64,000 nt of DNA from CAXBNB01 sp040151475 (GCF_040151475.1 NZ_JBDKWG010000132.1:62001-126000), one strand, 5' to 3'. Numbered from the stretch's first letter, positions 50,824 to 60,834 are shown. The notes: a model not told the origin generated them from the letters alone. Numbers and translations are program-made.

Positions 50824-51912
50824 TTGGAACAAAGGACTCTAGTAGGTAAAAATAGAAAATTGGAACACCGAAAGATATTGTCTGTTCAGAGTTTAGTAGC
50901 TAATCCTGATTTCAGGAAAATGGTTTTGAATTCAAAACATAATGGCAGGTTAGTTAATCAACTCAATTCAGAATTTCAGGGCTATGATCTAAATGACTTA
51001 GAAGCAGCTAGCCAAATAGTACTTTCTTTAGAGAAAAATGCGAGGTTGGATGGAGGTGCCAATAAGGCTAAAATATGGTCTGACATTATTAAATCAGCAG
51101 ATCAGTTCGACAGGGAAACTCAAAATGCTCAAGGTACATTAAAGGTAGTAAAGAAGCCGGTCACATGGAAAATCTATTTGAAATATGCTGCGGTGTTTGC
51201 CGGAATACTGATGGTTGTGTCCTGGAGTATATTTTCAAATCTATCTGAGCAGCCTGTTCAGCAACAAAATCTTGCGGTAGTCAAGTCCAATCCTTCAGGA
51301 CAGAAGTCCAGGATTCAACTGTCGGATGGAAGTGTAGTGCATTTGAATGCGGAGAGTGAGTTGCAATATGTAGAAGGGTTTAGTGAAAATGAAAGAAAAA
51401 TTTACCTGAAAGGGGAGGCTTATTTCGAAGTGGCAAAAGATGCTAACAGGCCTTTTACAGTAGTATCTAACAATATTTCTGTAACTGCATTGGGTACGGA
51501 ATTCAATGTCAATGCTTTTAGTAATAATATAGAAGTAGCACTTCTGGAAGGAAGCATTATGATCAACGATTTGAATGGTAGTGATGAAGTGAAGCTGGAA
51601 CCAATGCAAGTCGTTCGGTTTGATAGTAAATCCGGTAAATTGAATATGATTGATGTGAATGCAGCTGACCTGGCTCTGTGGAGAAACCGGGTGATTTATT
51701 TTGACAATACCCCAATTGATGATGCTGTAAAAATACTTTCCAGATGGTATGCTGTAGATATTGATATAATAAATGCCTCTTCCAAAGAATTAACTTTTTC
51801 AGGAAAATTCAGTAACCGCTCTTTGGAATTGCTACTAAAAAACCTGAGTTACACGCTGGATTTTAAATACACTATAGATAAAAATAGAGTCATTTTAGAT
51901 TTTAACAAATAA
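50824..51912 (+). CDS. FecR-family anti-sigma factor, first locus
   Basis: A 362-residue inner-membrane anti-sigma factor. A cytoplasmic N-terminal part is followed by one transmembrane helix (YLKYAAVFAGILMVVSWSIF, about residues 118-137), the FecR periplasmic domain (SRIQLSDGSVVHLNAES, KIYLKGEAYFEVAKD, VTALGTEFNVNAFS) and a C-terminal DUF4974 (FDNTPIDDAVKILSRWY, LKNLSYTLDFKY). It receives the signal from the SusC-like receptor's N-terminal domain. The TTG start at 50824 is uncertain; in-frame TTGs at 50860 and 50878 are alternatives, and a TAGGGTATT motif six bases before 50824 also argues for a later start. Confidence 0.87.
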   Translation: MEQRTLVGKNRKLEHRKILSVQSLVANPDFRKMVLNSKHNGRLVNQLNSEFQGYDLNDLEAASQIVLSLEKNARLDGGANKAKIWSDIIKSADQFDRETQNAQGTLKVVKKPVTWKIYLKYAAVFAGILMVVSWSIFSNLSEQPVQQQNLAVVKSNPSGQKSRIQLSDGSVVHLNAESELQYVEGFSENERKIYLKGEAYFEVAKDANRPFTVVSNNISVTALGTEFNVNAFSNNIEVALLEGSIMINDLNGSDEVKLEPMQVVRFDSKSGKLNMIDVNAADLALWRNRVIYFDNTPIDDAVKILSRWYAVDIDIINASSKELTFSGKFSNRSLELLLKNLSYTLDFKYTIDKNRVILDFNK

Positions 51913-51968
51913 GCCTATGAAAAAACAAAAATAGTACTGGGTACTACAAGAGCCTGTATGCTGCACTT

Positions 51969-52035
51969 TATCGCCAAAATATTGAGTGCCGGATATATGG
52001 GTCAATCAATGATTTTTCAACTATAAACATGTTCA
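51969..52035 (+). promoter_or_regulatory. Shared upstream element, copy B (before susC)
   Basis: This is the counterpart of 49979-50041. It ends one base before the susC start codon, with an ATGTTCAAATGA string instead of the ATATTCAAAGAT of copy A. The conserved blocks are interrupted by only small length differences. Confidence 0.45.
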
Positions 52036-52036
52036 A

Positions 52037-55000
52037 ATGAAAATTAAAACTTTACAAACACTTGTAAAATTGAGTAAACTCACATTTTATATATTATGCA
52101 GTATCTGCCTCAGTTTAACGTCACTTCTGGCGGAAGAAGGCAAAGCTCAGGTAAAGAGCGTGAAAGAGGTTCAGATCAACATACACCTGAGTCAGGTAAG
52201 TCTATCCAAAGCACTTAAAACTATTGAGGAAAGGACTGATTTCAATTTTATTGTAAGCAAGGAAAAAATAAACCTTAATCAAAAAATAAATTTAGCGCAT
52301 AAGAGTGGTAGCGTGGAGGAAATATTACTTGATATTTCCAAACAGGCAAATGTTCGGTTTCAGCAGATCAATGAAAATATTGATATTAGAAAAATTGATT
52401 TGAAAGAATCAAAAACACTGAATTTGGTTGAAGTGATGCAGGATGTAGAAGTGAGTGGTAAAATTACCGATGAAAATGGAGAAGGTTTACCCGGGGCTTC
52501 TGTAGTTGTAAAAGGAACCTCTTCAGGAACTACAACTGATATTGACGGCAATTATAAATTGACAGCTCCGGAATCTGCTATTTTGACCATCTCCTTTGTG
52601 GGTTATTCTACTCAGGAAGTTGCAATAGGGGCTAAAAGTGTAATTGATATACAAATGCAGTTGGATGCAGCGCAGTTGGAGGAAGTGGTAGTTGTGGGAT
52701 ATGGTACAGTGCAGAAGAAAGATTTAACGGGGGCAGTTACATCAGTAAAAGGAGATGATATGGAAAAAACTCCTGCAAATACCTTCGTTCAATCATTGCA
52801 AGGAAGATCAGCAGGCGTTGATATCAAAGCCGCCTCAAATGCCCCAGGTGGAGGCATCAGGATAAGGATTAGAGGCACAAACTCCATCAATGCTTCCAGC
52901 GACCCGTTGTATGTGATTGATGGCTTTCCCATCGACAATGTGAGTACCACACCCCAAGGAGCAGGAAATTCCGCACAGTCAGCCAACCCCCTATCCTCAA
53001 TCAGTCCAAGCGAAATTGCTTCTATCGAAGTGCTTAAAGATGCATCCGCCACAGCAATCTATGGGGCAAGAGGTGCCAATGGAGTAGTTATCATCACTAC
53101 AAAACGTGGGGAACAAGGTAAGGCCCAGATAAACTTCGACTATTCTCTGGACATTGCTTCGGTAAGAAAGAAGTTGGATTTGGCCAACGCAGAAGAATTG
53201 GCAATATTAAATAACGAGTGGGCTACCAACAATGGACAACCTCTTATTTATGATGGCATCAACAAGCCGTTACCGGAAGAACTCGGTGAAGGTACTGACT
53301 GGCAGGATGAAATTTTCAGAACAGCCTTAACACATACCTACAATCTTTCCATTTCCGGAGGAACAGAAAATACCAAATATCTTTTGTCAGGAAATTACAT
53401 GGATCAAAACGGTATTATCATTGAATCAAACTTCAAACGAGTTGGTATTAAATTTAATTTGGATCAAAAAGTAAGCAACAGGATCAAGCTGGGTTTCAAT
53501 ATGAATGCCAACAGGTCAGTCAATGATGCCGTTCCTTCTGACGGGTCGGGTTATCAAAATGACACACCGTTGTGGAATGCCCTGGCAACAACGCCTGTTA
53601 TTCCTGTAAGAGATGCCGATGGAAATTATGTTCATAACCATGATGAGACTACCAAGATATTGGAAAATCCGGTGGCCATAGCAGAGACGAGAACTGATAT
53701 TACTTATACAAACCGGACATTAACAAATGTATTTAAATCATAGATGGCCTTACATTCAGATCAAATTTTGGCGCTGATATAATCAATTCAAAAAGGAACA
53801 TATATGTACCTACTACTGCTGAAACACAGGCTTTGGCAAATGTTGGAATAGCATCTATTGGAATCATACAAAGTACGAATTGGCTGGCAGAATACACATT
53901 AAATTACAAAAAGTCATTCGGGACAGATCATCGGATTATTGCTCTTGCAGGCTATACCGTACAAACCCGTCAAACTGAGAGTGTTTTCAGTGAATCAGAT
54001 GATTTTTTCACTGATAAACTGGAATACAACAACTTGGGAGTTGGCTCAAATCCCAGACCTTCAACGAGCAATACAGTTGAAACCGGATTGCTGTCCTATA
54101 TTGGCAGGTTGAATTATATTCTTAAAGACAAATACATATTTACTGGTACCATTAGAAGAGATGGTTCTTCAAAATTTGGAGATGACAATAAGTGGGGAGT
54201 ATTTCCATCAGCGGCTGTAGCCTGGAGGCTGGGAGATGAAAGTTTCATGCAGGGATTGAAAATATTCAGTGATTTGAAAGTGAGAAGTAGTTTTGGATTG
54301 ACGGGTAATCAAAATATTGGTTCTTATTCATCTCTGGCACTTTATAATTCAGTTAGAACTATAATCGGAGATGGTCCTGTAATAGGACTAGTGCCAAATA
54401 AAATACCTAATCCGGACTTGAAATGGGAGAAAACGTCACAATTCAATACAGGTATAGACATGGAACTGCTGGAAGGAAAAATCAGCTTTTCAGTCGATTA
54501 TTATATCAAGCGAACAAGTGATTTGCTGTTGAATGTATCCATACCCAATCAATCGGGATATGGAAGTAGTACCCAGAATATAGGGGAAGTTGAAAATAAA
54601 GGCTTTGAGTTTAGTTTGGGGCTAAACAATTCCTTTGGTGCGGTAAAATGGAATTCTAATTTTAATATTTCTTTCAATAGAAATAAACTGGTATCTCTTC
54701 CTGAGGGGACTGATGAGCTGATTTTTTCATTAGGTAGAGGTGAATCTGCTCATGGCCACTCCATTGCCTTGCCAGGTCAGCCCCTTGGCCTGTTTTATGG
54801 GTACCACTTTGAGGGCATATGGCAATCAGAAGAAGAGATTATTGCAGCGGGAAACATTGTTGGTGGGCTGAACAGACCGGGATTGGTGAAGTATGCGGAT
54901 TTAAATGGAGATGGTTTCAAACAAAATGATGGAGACAGGGAGGTCGTTGGAAATCCTAATCCGGACTTTATTTACGGATTCTCCAATGATTTTACATATA

Positions 55001-55461
55001 AAAATTTCAACCTTTCTATCTTCATCAATGGTAGCTATGGAAATGAGATTGCAGATTTAAACCGAATAGGCTTACTGGCACAGCCTCAGAAACACAATGT
55101 CTATCAACAGGTTTTTGATGAAAGATGGACAGGGCCGGGTACTAGCAACACAATAGAAGCTCCGTTGACAAATGCCGGAGAATGGAAAAACTTCAGTGAT
55201 CGAGATGTTTTAGACGGATCATATTTGCGTGTCAAAACCATCAATCTCTCATATAATCTGCCAGTTAGTTCATGGGCAGTAGATTGGTTTAGAAGTGCTA
55301 TGGTATATGTGGCAGCAGATAACCTGATAACGATAACAAACTATACCGGATTTGATCCTGAAGTAGATCTATATTCTGGGAGCAATGCGCAGTTGGGAGT
55401 GGATAATGGGGCTTATCCTAAATCTAAAAGTATAAGAATCGGAGTAAAGTTGGGCTTCTAA
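52037..55461 (+). pseudogene. SusC/RagA-type TonB-dependent receptor, split by a frameshift
   Basis: The two halves are 52037-53743 (568 residues, frame 2) and a downstream half open from about 53737 to 55461 in frame 1. The first has a signal-anchor region, an STN signalling domain (SLSKALKTIEERTDFNFIV), a carboxypeptidase-regulatory-like domain (VSGKITDENGEGLPGASVVV), a plug (VVVGYGTVQKKDLTG, DPLYVIDGFPID) and the first barrel strands. After NVFKS it stops. In the next frame the sequence continues as IIDGLTFRSNFGADIINSKR, exactly what should follow. A one-base loss near TTTAAATCAT (53732-53741), for example in an A run, explains it. The C-terminus (SKSIRIGVKLGF) is normal. Either the receptor is dead or the base is a sequencing error. 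Confidence 0.88.
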
Positions 55462-55488
55462 ATTTAACTTAACTTAAAGAAATATATC

Positions 55489-56943
55489 ATGAAATACATA
55501 TATAAAATTGGATCACTGGTTGTAATAGTTTTGTCAATATTTTCTTGTGAAGATGTATTGGTAGAAGACCCACCGAGCAATATAAGTTTGTCAAGTTTTT
55601 ACCAATCTGAAACAGATGCTTTGGCAGGATTGTATGGTGCATATAGCAATATCTATGGCTTTTATGGAACAACTACCATGCAGTATGGTGAAATGAATGC
55701 TGATGATATGACCGTTTCACCATTAGTATCAGATAATTTTTCCTGGGATGAGTTTACCTATAACAGCGATGTGACTGGTGGAATTTGGTCGAATGGATTT
55801 TCAGGGATTAACAGAGCAAATGAAGTAATATTTTACACAGACCGAATTGATTTTGATCCGGAACGAAAAGCGGATCTGATCGCTGAGGCAAAAGCCTTAA
55901 GGGCTTTGTATTATTTTAATCTGGTAAGAGCGATGGGTGGTGTACCGTTATACGAGACTCCTACTATTGGCTTTGATGCTGTAATGGCACCAAGAGCCAC
56001 TGAAGAACAAATTTATGAGTTGGTAATTAGAGATTTAACAGATGCCGCTACAGAACTCGAAGGTACAAATGCAGCAGGAAGGATTGGAGCCGATGCAGCA
56101 AATGCACTTCTGGCCAGAGTCTATTTGTATAGAGGAGATTATGCCAATGCATTGATCCACGCAAAGAATGTGATTAATACTCAGAGGTATGAACTTTTTG
56201 ATGACTATGCCGATGCTTTTACACCAGAAAATGATAATGGTATTGAACACATTTTTCAGGTACAATACCTTACAGGGGAGCGAAACAGTGGCATACCAGG
56301 AAATTTTGGGCCAAGGGCTCCATCTGGTCCTTATGCAAAGTCTTTTTGGGCAGGTACTGTAGTAGGAGGATCCTACGCTCCATCACCAGAGTTTGTTGCT
56401 GAAAATCCAACTTCTTATCGCAGGTCAGTAACATTGGCAGACAGCTATGAGCACATAGATGGTGTCACAGGAACCATCACTATGGAAGAAGTTTATGGTG
56501 GGACTTTTCCCTACTATATCAGCAAATTTGATGACAGGGAAGCTGAATTTTTATCAGGTTTAAACTTTACAGTCATCAGGTATGCCGATATCTTGTTGAT
56601 CGCTGCTGAAGCACTTAATGAAGAAAGTCCGGCTGACGATGACAAATATACATGGATAAACCTGGTGAGAGAAAGAGCCAGAAATGGAGTAGAAACAGAT
56701 TTGCCTGATCTGTCAGGTTTAACACAAGATCAGTTTAGAACGGCAGTTTTGGAAGAGCGAAGATTTGAATTGGCATTTGAAGGTCAGAGGGCATGGGATT
56801 TGAAAAGGAGAAGTCAGTTTTTAACCAGGCTAAGAGCCCAGGGAAAAAATGTGGAAGACTACATGTTGTTGTTCCCAATTCCGGATACTCAGAGAAAGTT
56901 AAATACCAGCCTTACTCAAAATTTGGGATGGGAAGTAGAATAA
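55489..56943 (+). CDS. SusD/RagB-family outer-membrane glycan-binding lipoprotein
   Basis: A 484-residue lipoprotein (lipobox SIFSC, Cys20). The SusD pattern is clear: NISLSSFYQSETDALAGLYGAYS, an N-terminal TPR-like part (EAKALRALYYFNLVRAMGGVPLYET, ALLARVYLYRGDYANALIHA, in parts) and the C-terminal VIRYADILLIAAEALNE and RRFELAFEGQRAWDLKRR. It binds glycan at the surface and lids the SusC barrel. It is intact, although the preceding susC is frameshifted. The gene starts 27 bp after susC and ends 26 bp before a strong terminator. Confidence 0.93.
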   Translation: MKYIYKIGSLVVIVLSIFSCEDVLVEDPPSNISLSSFYQSETDALAGLYGAYSNIYGFYGTTTMQYGEMNADDMTVSPLVSDNFSWDEFTYNSDVTGGIWSNGFSGINRANEVIFYTDRIDFDPERKADLIAEAKALRALYYFNLVRAMGGVPLYETPTIGFDAVMAPRATEEQIYELVIRDLTDAATELEGTNAAGRIGADAANALLARVYLYRGDYANALIHAKNVINTQRYELFDDYADAFTPENDNGIEHIFQVQYLTGERNSGIPGNFGPRAPSGPYAKSFWAGTVVGGSYAPSPEFVAENPTSYRRSVTLADSYEHIDGVTGTITMEEVYGGTFPYYISKFDDREAEFLSGLNFTVIRYADILLIAAEALNEESPADDDKYTWINLVRERARNGVETDLPDLSGLTQDQFRTAVLEERRFELAFEGQRAWDLKRRSQFLTRLRAQGKNVEDYMLLFPIPDTQRKLNTSLTQNLGWEVE

Positions 56944-56969
56944 AAACACGCTAAATAATTAGAAATAAA

Positions 56970-57008
56970 AATAAGGAGAAGTATTATTAGTGCTTCTCCT
57001 TATTTTTT
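56970..57008 (+). terminator. Rho-independent terminator after susD
   Basis: AATAAGGAGAAG (56970-56981) pairs perfectly with CTTCTCCTTATT (56993-57004), followed by a T run to 57008. It closes the susC-susD transcript. Confidence 0.85.
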
Positions 57009-57016
57009 CAAACGAT

Positions 57017-57218
57017 ATGAAAAGAAGTTTACAGATTGCTGTAGCATTACTCGTTATAGTATTTGTTGATAGAGTCCATCAAATCATGCTAATCAGTTAA
57101 ATTGCCAGGGTCGAACAACAAAGTTGAATGGGAAGAGAAAGAAAATGGTGTACTCATCAAATCTTCTGACCTGATTGGTGAATATGCCTGGGTGTATAAG
57201 ATTGAAATGAATTTGTAA
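57017..57218 (+). pseudogene. Internally deleted gene remnant, glycosidase-like (possibly GH29 fucosidase)
   Basis: An ATG at 57017 begins a signal-peptide-like start (MKRSLQIAVALLVIVFV) that runs into a stop at 57098-57100. From about 57120 another frame gives KVEWEEKENGVLIKSSDLIG, then EYAWVYKIEMNL and a stop at 57216-57218, which resembles the C-terminal end of alpha-L-fucosidases and related glycosidases. Most of the gene has been lost between the two ends. It fits a former polysaccharide-cluster enzyme just after the susCD terminator. Confidence 0.55.
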
Positions 57219-57237
57219 TAGAATAAATCCAATAATT

Positions 57238-58692
57238 ATGAAGTTTATTTTTTCACTAAGTATTGTTTCTGCGCTTTTGATTGGTTGCTTATCTCCCGGT
57301 AAGGAATCTAAAGAACAAAAGCCACCCAATTTTTTATTTGTAATAGTTGATGACCAGTCACCTTTTGACCTCAAGACTTATGATCCATCATCTATCCTCG
57401 AAACACCAAACATTGACCGATTGGCATCAGAAGGAGTGGTTTTTGAAAGTGCCCGACATATGGGTTCTTTTTTGGGAGCAGTATGTACACCCTCAAGACA
57501 TATGGTTATGAGTGGCAGGACACTTTGGCATCTGCCATCTATAAGAGGATATGATAACCCTAACCCACCTGAAAATTTAGAACAACAAACAATAGGAGCT
57601 GTCTTTAATCGAGCGGGTTATAAAACTATGCGAACCTGTAAAAAAGGAAATTCTTATGGTGCGGCTAATCAGCAGTTTTCTGTGGTGAAAGATGCAGGAA
57701 AACGGGGAGACACGCCGGAAACAGGAAGTGCATGGCATGCTGATCAGGTATTAAATTATTTAAACGAAAGAGATAGTACCAATACAGAAGACCCGTTCTT
57801 TATCTATTTTGGGTTTTCTCATCCTCATGATCCAAGGAATGGTACACCAGAGTTGCTTGAAAAATACGGAGCGGTCAATCATACAGATAAAAACAGCTTA
57901 CCCCTATTTAATCCAAAACAACCGGAGCTTCCACCTAATTACCTTGGTGAGCATCCCTTTCATCATGGACATCCTAATCTTAGAGATGAAGTAGCTGTTA
58001 GTGGTGTTTGGAAGAATAGGGATACTACCACAGTTCGAAATGAGTTGGGTAGAGAGTTTGCCTGCTCTGAGAACATAGACATTCAATTAGGAAGGGTATT
58101 GGATAAACTGGAAAAAATGGGGGAGTTGGATAATACTTATATTGTCTATACATCAGATCATGGTATAGCAATAGGCCGTCATGGATTGATGGGTAAGCAG
58201 AATTTGTATGAACACACATGGAGGGTTCCCATGATTGTGAAGGGGCCTGATATCCCAAAGGGCAAACGAGTTAAGGGAAATGTTTACCTGCTTGATCTGC
58301 TTCCAACATTCTGTGATTTGGCTGGTATCAACTCTCCGCCAACAGTAGAGGGGAAGAGTTTCAAACCAGTGCTTGAGGGAAAAGAAGAAACTATTAGAGA
58401 CGTTATGTATGCGGTTTACTCTGGCGGGACTAAACCGGGAATGCGTTGTGTGATGAAAGACAATTGGAAGCTGATAAAGTATGATGTGATGGATGGTGAA
58501 GTGAGAGAAACCCAGTTGTTTGACCTTAATGAAAATCCCCATGAGTTTCTTCCAGAACACGGCAGATCAAAACCTTTGCAAACCAATCTGGCTAATGATG
58601 AAGCTTTTCTGGATAAGAAAATGGAAATGGAGGCACTTTTGCTTTCAGAAATGAAAAAGCATGATGACCCATATAGATTGTGGGATCAGTAA
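57238..58692 (+). CDS. Sulfatase lipoprotein beside the SusCD pair
   Basis: A 484-residue sulfatase with lipobox LIGC (Cys17). Metal-binding DD lies at 38-39 (FVIVDDQSPFDL), and the formylglycine precursor is Cys83 in AVCTPSRHMVMSGR (C-x-P-S-R). GYKTMRTCKKGNSYG replaces the usual KWH segment of arylsulfatases, whereas the C-terminal TSDHGIAIGRHGLMGKQNLYEHTWRVPMI region (read in parts) keeps metal ligands. This subfamily is often linked to SusCD pairs acting on sulfated or host glycans. It begins 20 bp after the glycosidase-like remnant. Confidence 0.88.
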   Translation: MKFIFSLSIVSALLIGCLSPGKESKEQKPPNFLFVIVDDQSPFDLKTYDPSSILETPNIDRLASEGVVFESARHMGSFLGAVCTPSRHMVMSGRTLWHLPSIRGYDNPNPPENLEQQTIGAVFNRAGYKTMRTCKKGNSYGAANQQFSVVKDAGKRGDTPETGSAWHADQVLNYLNERDSTNTEDPFFIYFGFSHPHDPRNGTPELLEKYGAVNHTDKNSLPLFNPKQPELPPNYLGEHPFHHGHPNLRDEVAVSGVWKNRDTTTVRNELGREFACSENIDIQLGRVLDKLEKMGELDNTYIVYTSDHGIAIGRHGLMGKQNLYEHTWRVPMIVKGPDIPKGKRVKGNVYLLDLLPTFCDLAGINSPPTVEGKSFKPVLEGKEETIRDVMYAVYSGGTKPGMRCVMKDNWKLIKYDVMDGEVRETQLFDLNENPHEFLPEHGRSKPLQTNLANDEAFLDKKMEMEALLLSEMKKHDDPYRLWDQ

Positions 58693-58919
58693 TGATTACT
58701 TAACACAGATGCCAATTCTAAATTTCAGGGAATTACTATGACCTCCTCACCATACTGGGATGGACTTTTTACAATAGCAATTATTCGTCAACTTGAATAT
58801 CATTATTTCCTAAATTTTATATCAGATATTCAAGAATTTAAACTTTTATAAAAAGAAAATTCTAAATTGGTCTTTCTATTTGGTTTAAAATAGTTGAAAG
58901 AAGGAAAACTAATGTCAAA

Positions 58920-59549
58920 GTGACCAATCAGGAATTAATCGAGCGCATATTAAAGTATGACGATGAAGAAGCTTATAAAGTATTCTTTCATCGTATGTAT
59001 GGGCGTTTGATTAATTTTTCTATTTACTATGTTAAAAAAGTTGAGATTGCCGAAGATGTTGTGTCGGATGTATTTGTCAATTTTCTCCGTGCTAAGAATA
59101 AATTTGATCAAATAGACAATGTGGAAGCATTTTTCTATACGGCAGTCAAGAATCAGTCGCATAAGTATATCAGAAAGAAAAAAACGTCTGATCTTCTTTT
59201 TACACAAGCCTCCAGTGAAGATTACCAGATAAAATCGAACATTAGGCCGGATCTGGAGCTGATAAACAAAGAATTACATGAGGTATTGCTAAATGCTATG
59301 GAGCAACTCCCGCCTCAAAGAAAGATGATTTTTCAGTTGGTGAAATTTGATGGCCTTAAGTATAGTGAGGTGGCTATGTCTCTTGACATATCTCAGAAGA
59401 CGGTTGAAAAACACATGACTCTTTCCCTAAAAATAGTACGAGAAATTGTGACGGACTACTTACAAGATAAAGGTACAAAGACCAAGGCAATAAAAAGATC
59501 TTTATGGCTATTGTCTGTTTCAATTCTCGTATGGTTATGCACTTTCTAG
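58920..59549 (+). CDS. ECF sigma factor with hydrophobic C-terminal tail, second locus
   Basis: A 209-residue ECF factor starting at GTG (58920). Region 2 is at about 22-90 (YKVFFHRMYGRLINFSIYYVKKVEIAEDVVSDVFVNFL, read in parts) and region 4 at about 125-180 (LPPQRKMIFQLVKFDGLKYSEVAMSLDISQKTVEKHMTLSLK, in parts). Residues 193-209 (SLWLLSVSILVWLCTF) form a hydrophobic tail that could insert in the membrane. The tail is preceded by KTKAIKR, a positive-inside flank. With FecR and SusC downstream it is the regulator of the second receptor. The gap to FecR holds a structured repeat. Confidence 0.85.
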   Translation: MTNQELIERILKYDDEEAYKVFFHRMYGRLINFSIYYVKKVEIAEDVVSDVFVNFLRAKNKFDQIDNVEAFFYTAVKNQSHKYIRKKKTSDLLFTQASSEDYQIKSNIRPDLELINKELHEVLLNAMEQLPPQRKMIFQLVKFDGLKYSEVAMSLDISQKTVEKHMTLSLKIVREIVTDYLQDKGTKTKAIKRSLWLLSVSILVWLCTF

Positions 59550-59598
59550 TTTGCTGGCTATTTTGCTATTTATCTTTCTTTATTCCTGAGGTAAAAAT

Positions 59599-59731
59599 CA
59601 GGGCAAACGCATTTAAAAAATCCTGCTATCCCCTGATTGGTTCAGGGGTCTCTTAGGGTAGTCTGTGGCTTTAAGAGATACCTCAACTGGTGCGGTAAGG
59701 AGGGATTGGTTTTTAAATACATTTGCCCTGG
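59599..59731. repeat. Structured inverted-repeat element between sigma factor and FecR (133 bp)
   Basis: The ends 59599-59623 and 59703-59731 are long imperfect inverted repeats (CAGGGCAAACGCATTTAAAA against the complement of TTTTTAAATACATTTGCCCTG). Between them are two perfect 7-bp hairpins, CCCCTGA (59630-59636) with TCAGGGG (59642-59648), and TCTCTTA (59649-59655) with TAAGAGA (59672-59678). It could be a transcribed structured RNA or a MITE with terminal inverted repeats. No reading frame is present. Confidence 0.6.
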
Positions 59732-59815
59732 GGTAGAAATCCCTTTTTTTAGTTTTTTTCATTTTACCGTAGGGTATTTTCCTTTTTCTGGTTCATTCTT
59801 ATAACAATTAGGATT

Positions 59816-60808
59816 ATGAATCAAGAAATAGATAGGATCATAGCTTCCGAGATCAACGGAACCGCAACCGAATCGGAAAAGGAGGCTCTAAAAGAATGGA
59901 TAAAAACCGATCCGTTAAATGAAGGCGTTTATGAAAACATTACTGGTTTTCTGGCCACAAAATATGCCAACTTAGAGATCATCAACGAAGAAGAGGTAAG
60001 GGATCAAATATGGAAAAAAGCCCATAATGGTTCGGTTGGTAAAACAAGAAGGTTTTTTTACCCTCGTATGGTTAAGATTGCTGCTGCAGTTTTGATTCTG
60101 ATTGTTTCAGGAATAGCTGTTTTCAATTTTGTGAATAAGCAAATTACTAGTCAAACACAAAATGAAATCAGCCTGATAGAAAAAGTAACATTACCCGGTG
60201 TTAAGTCCACCATTCACCTGCCTGATGGAAGTAAAGTAATTTTAAACTCGTCCAGTAACATATCTTTCGCTGAAAAATTTAGTGACTCTGTGAGGTGGGT
60301 AAAGTTGGAAGGTGAGGCGTTCTTCGATGTAGCTAAGAATCCTGATAAACCATTTATAGTACAATCTGGCAATATTTTAACGAGAGCCATAGGAACCAGC
60401 TTTAATATTAAAAGTCATTCGTCAAGTGTGGATGTTTCTTTGGTTGAAGGGATTGTAGCCGTGAAGGGATTTGATTCACGAAGTGAAGTCGAGAGTACTA
60501 TTCTTAATTCCGGGGAGTATATTTCCTACGAAGGAGATAAAATTAAGAGCACTGGCAACTTTAATGTCAGGGATGTGATTGGCTGGAAAGACGGGTTGTT
60601 GATATTCAAAAACGCTGATTTTGAAACTGCAATTGGAAAACTGGAAAATTGGTATGGAGTGCATATCACAACTGTAGGTTCAGTTCCCCACTGGAGTCTG
60701 AATGGTACTTACGATAATGATAATTTGGAGAATATACTAAAAGCTTTAAGCCATAGTCAAAACTTCAAGTATGAAATTTCCGGGAATAATATAAAAATAA
60801 ATTTATGA
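59816..60808 (+). CDS. FecR-family anti-sigma factor, second locus
   Basis: A 330-residue anti-sigma factor. The N-terminus (EINGTATESEKEALKEWIK, about 15-33) is the cytoplasmic sigma-binding part, the helix at about 85-104 (MVKIAAAVLILIVSGIAVF) spans the membrane, and the FecR domain (TIHLPDGSKVILNSSSNI, VKLEGEAFFDVAKNP, TRAIGTSFNIKSH) and DUF4974-like end (IFKNADFETAIGKLENWYGV) follow. It is paired with the preceding ECF factor and the following SusC. A TAGGGTATT motif lies 46 bp before its ATG; the same string occurs before the first FecR. Confidence 0.9.
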   Translation: MNQEIDRIIASEINGTATESEKEALKEWIKTDPLNEGVYENITGFLATKYANLEIINEEEVRDQIWKKAHNGSVGKTRRFFYPRMVKIAAAVLILIVSGIAVFNFVNKQITSQTQNEISLIEKVTLPGVKSTIHLPDGSKVILNSSSNISFAEKFSDSVRWVKLEGEAFFDVAKNPDKPFIVQSGNILTRAIGTSFNIKSHSSSVDVSLVEGIVAVKGFDSRSEVESTILNSGEYISYEGDKIKSTGNFNVRDVIGWKDGLLIFKNADFETAIGKLENWYGVHITTVGSVPHWSLNGTYDNDNLENILKALSHSQNFKYEISGNNIKINL

Positions 60809-60834
60809 AAGAGAATGAATATGGATAAAAATAA

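Noticed and set aside
53732..53743. Programmed -1 ribosomal frameshift in susC
   Set aside because: The codons at the site (TTT AAA TCA) do not form a proper X XXY YYZ slippery heptamer in the reading frame; re-pairing would place a tRNA on TAA. A mutation or sequence error is simpler.
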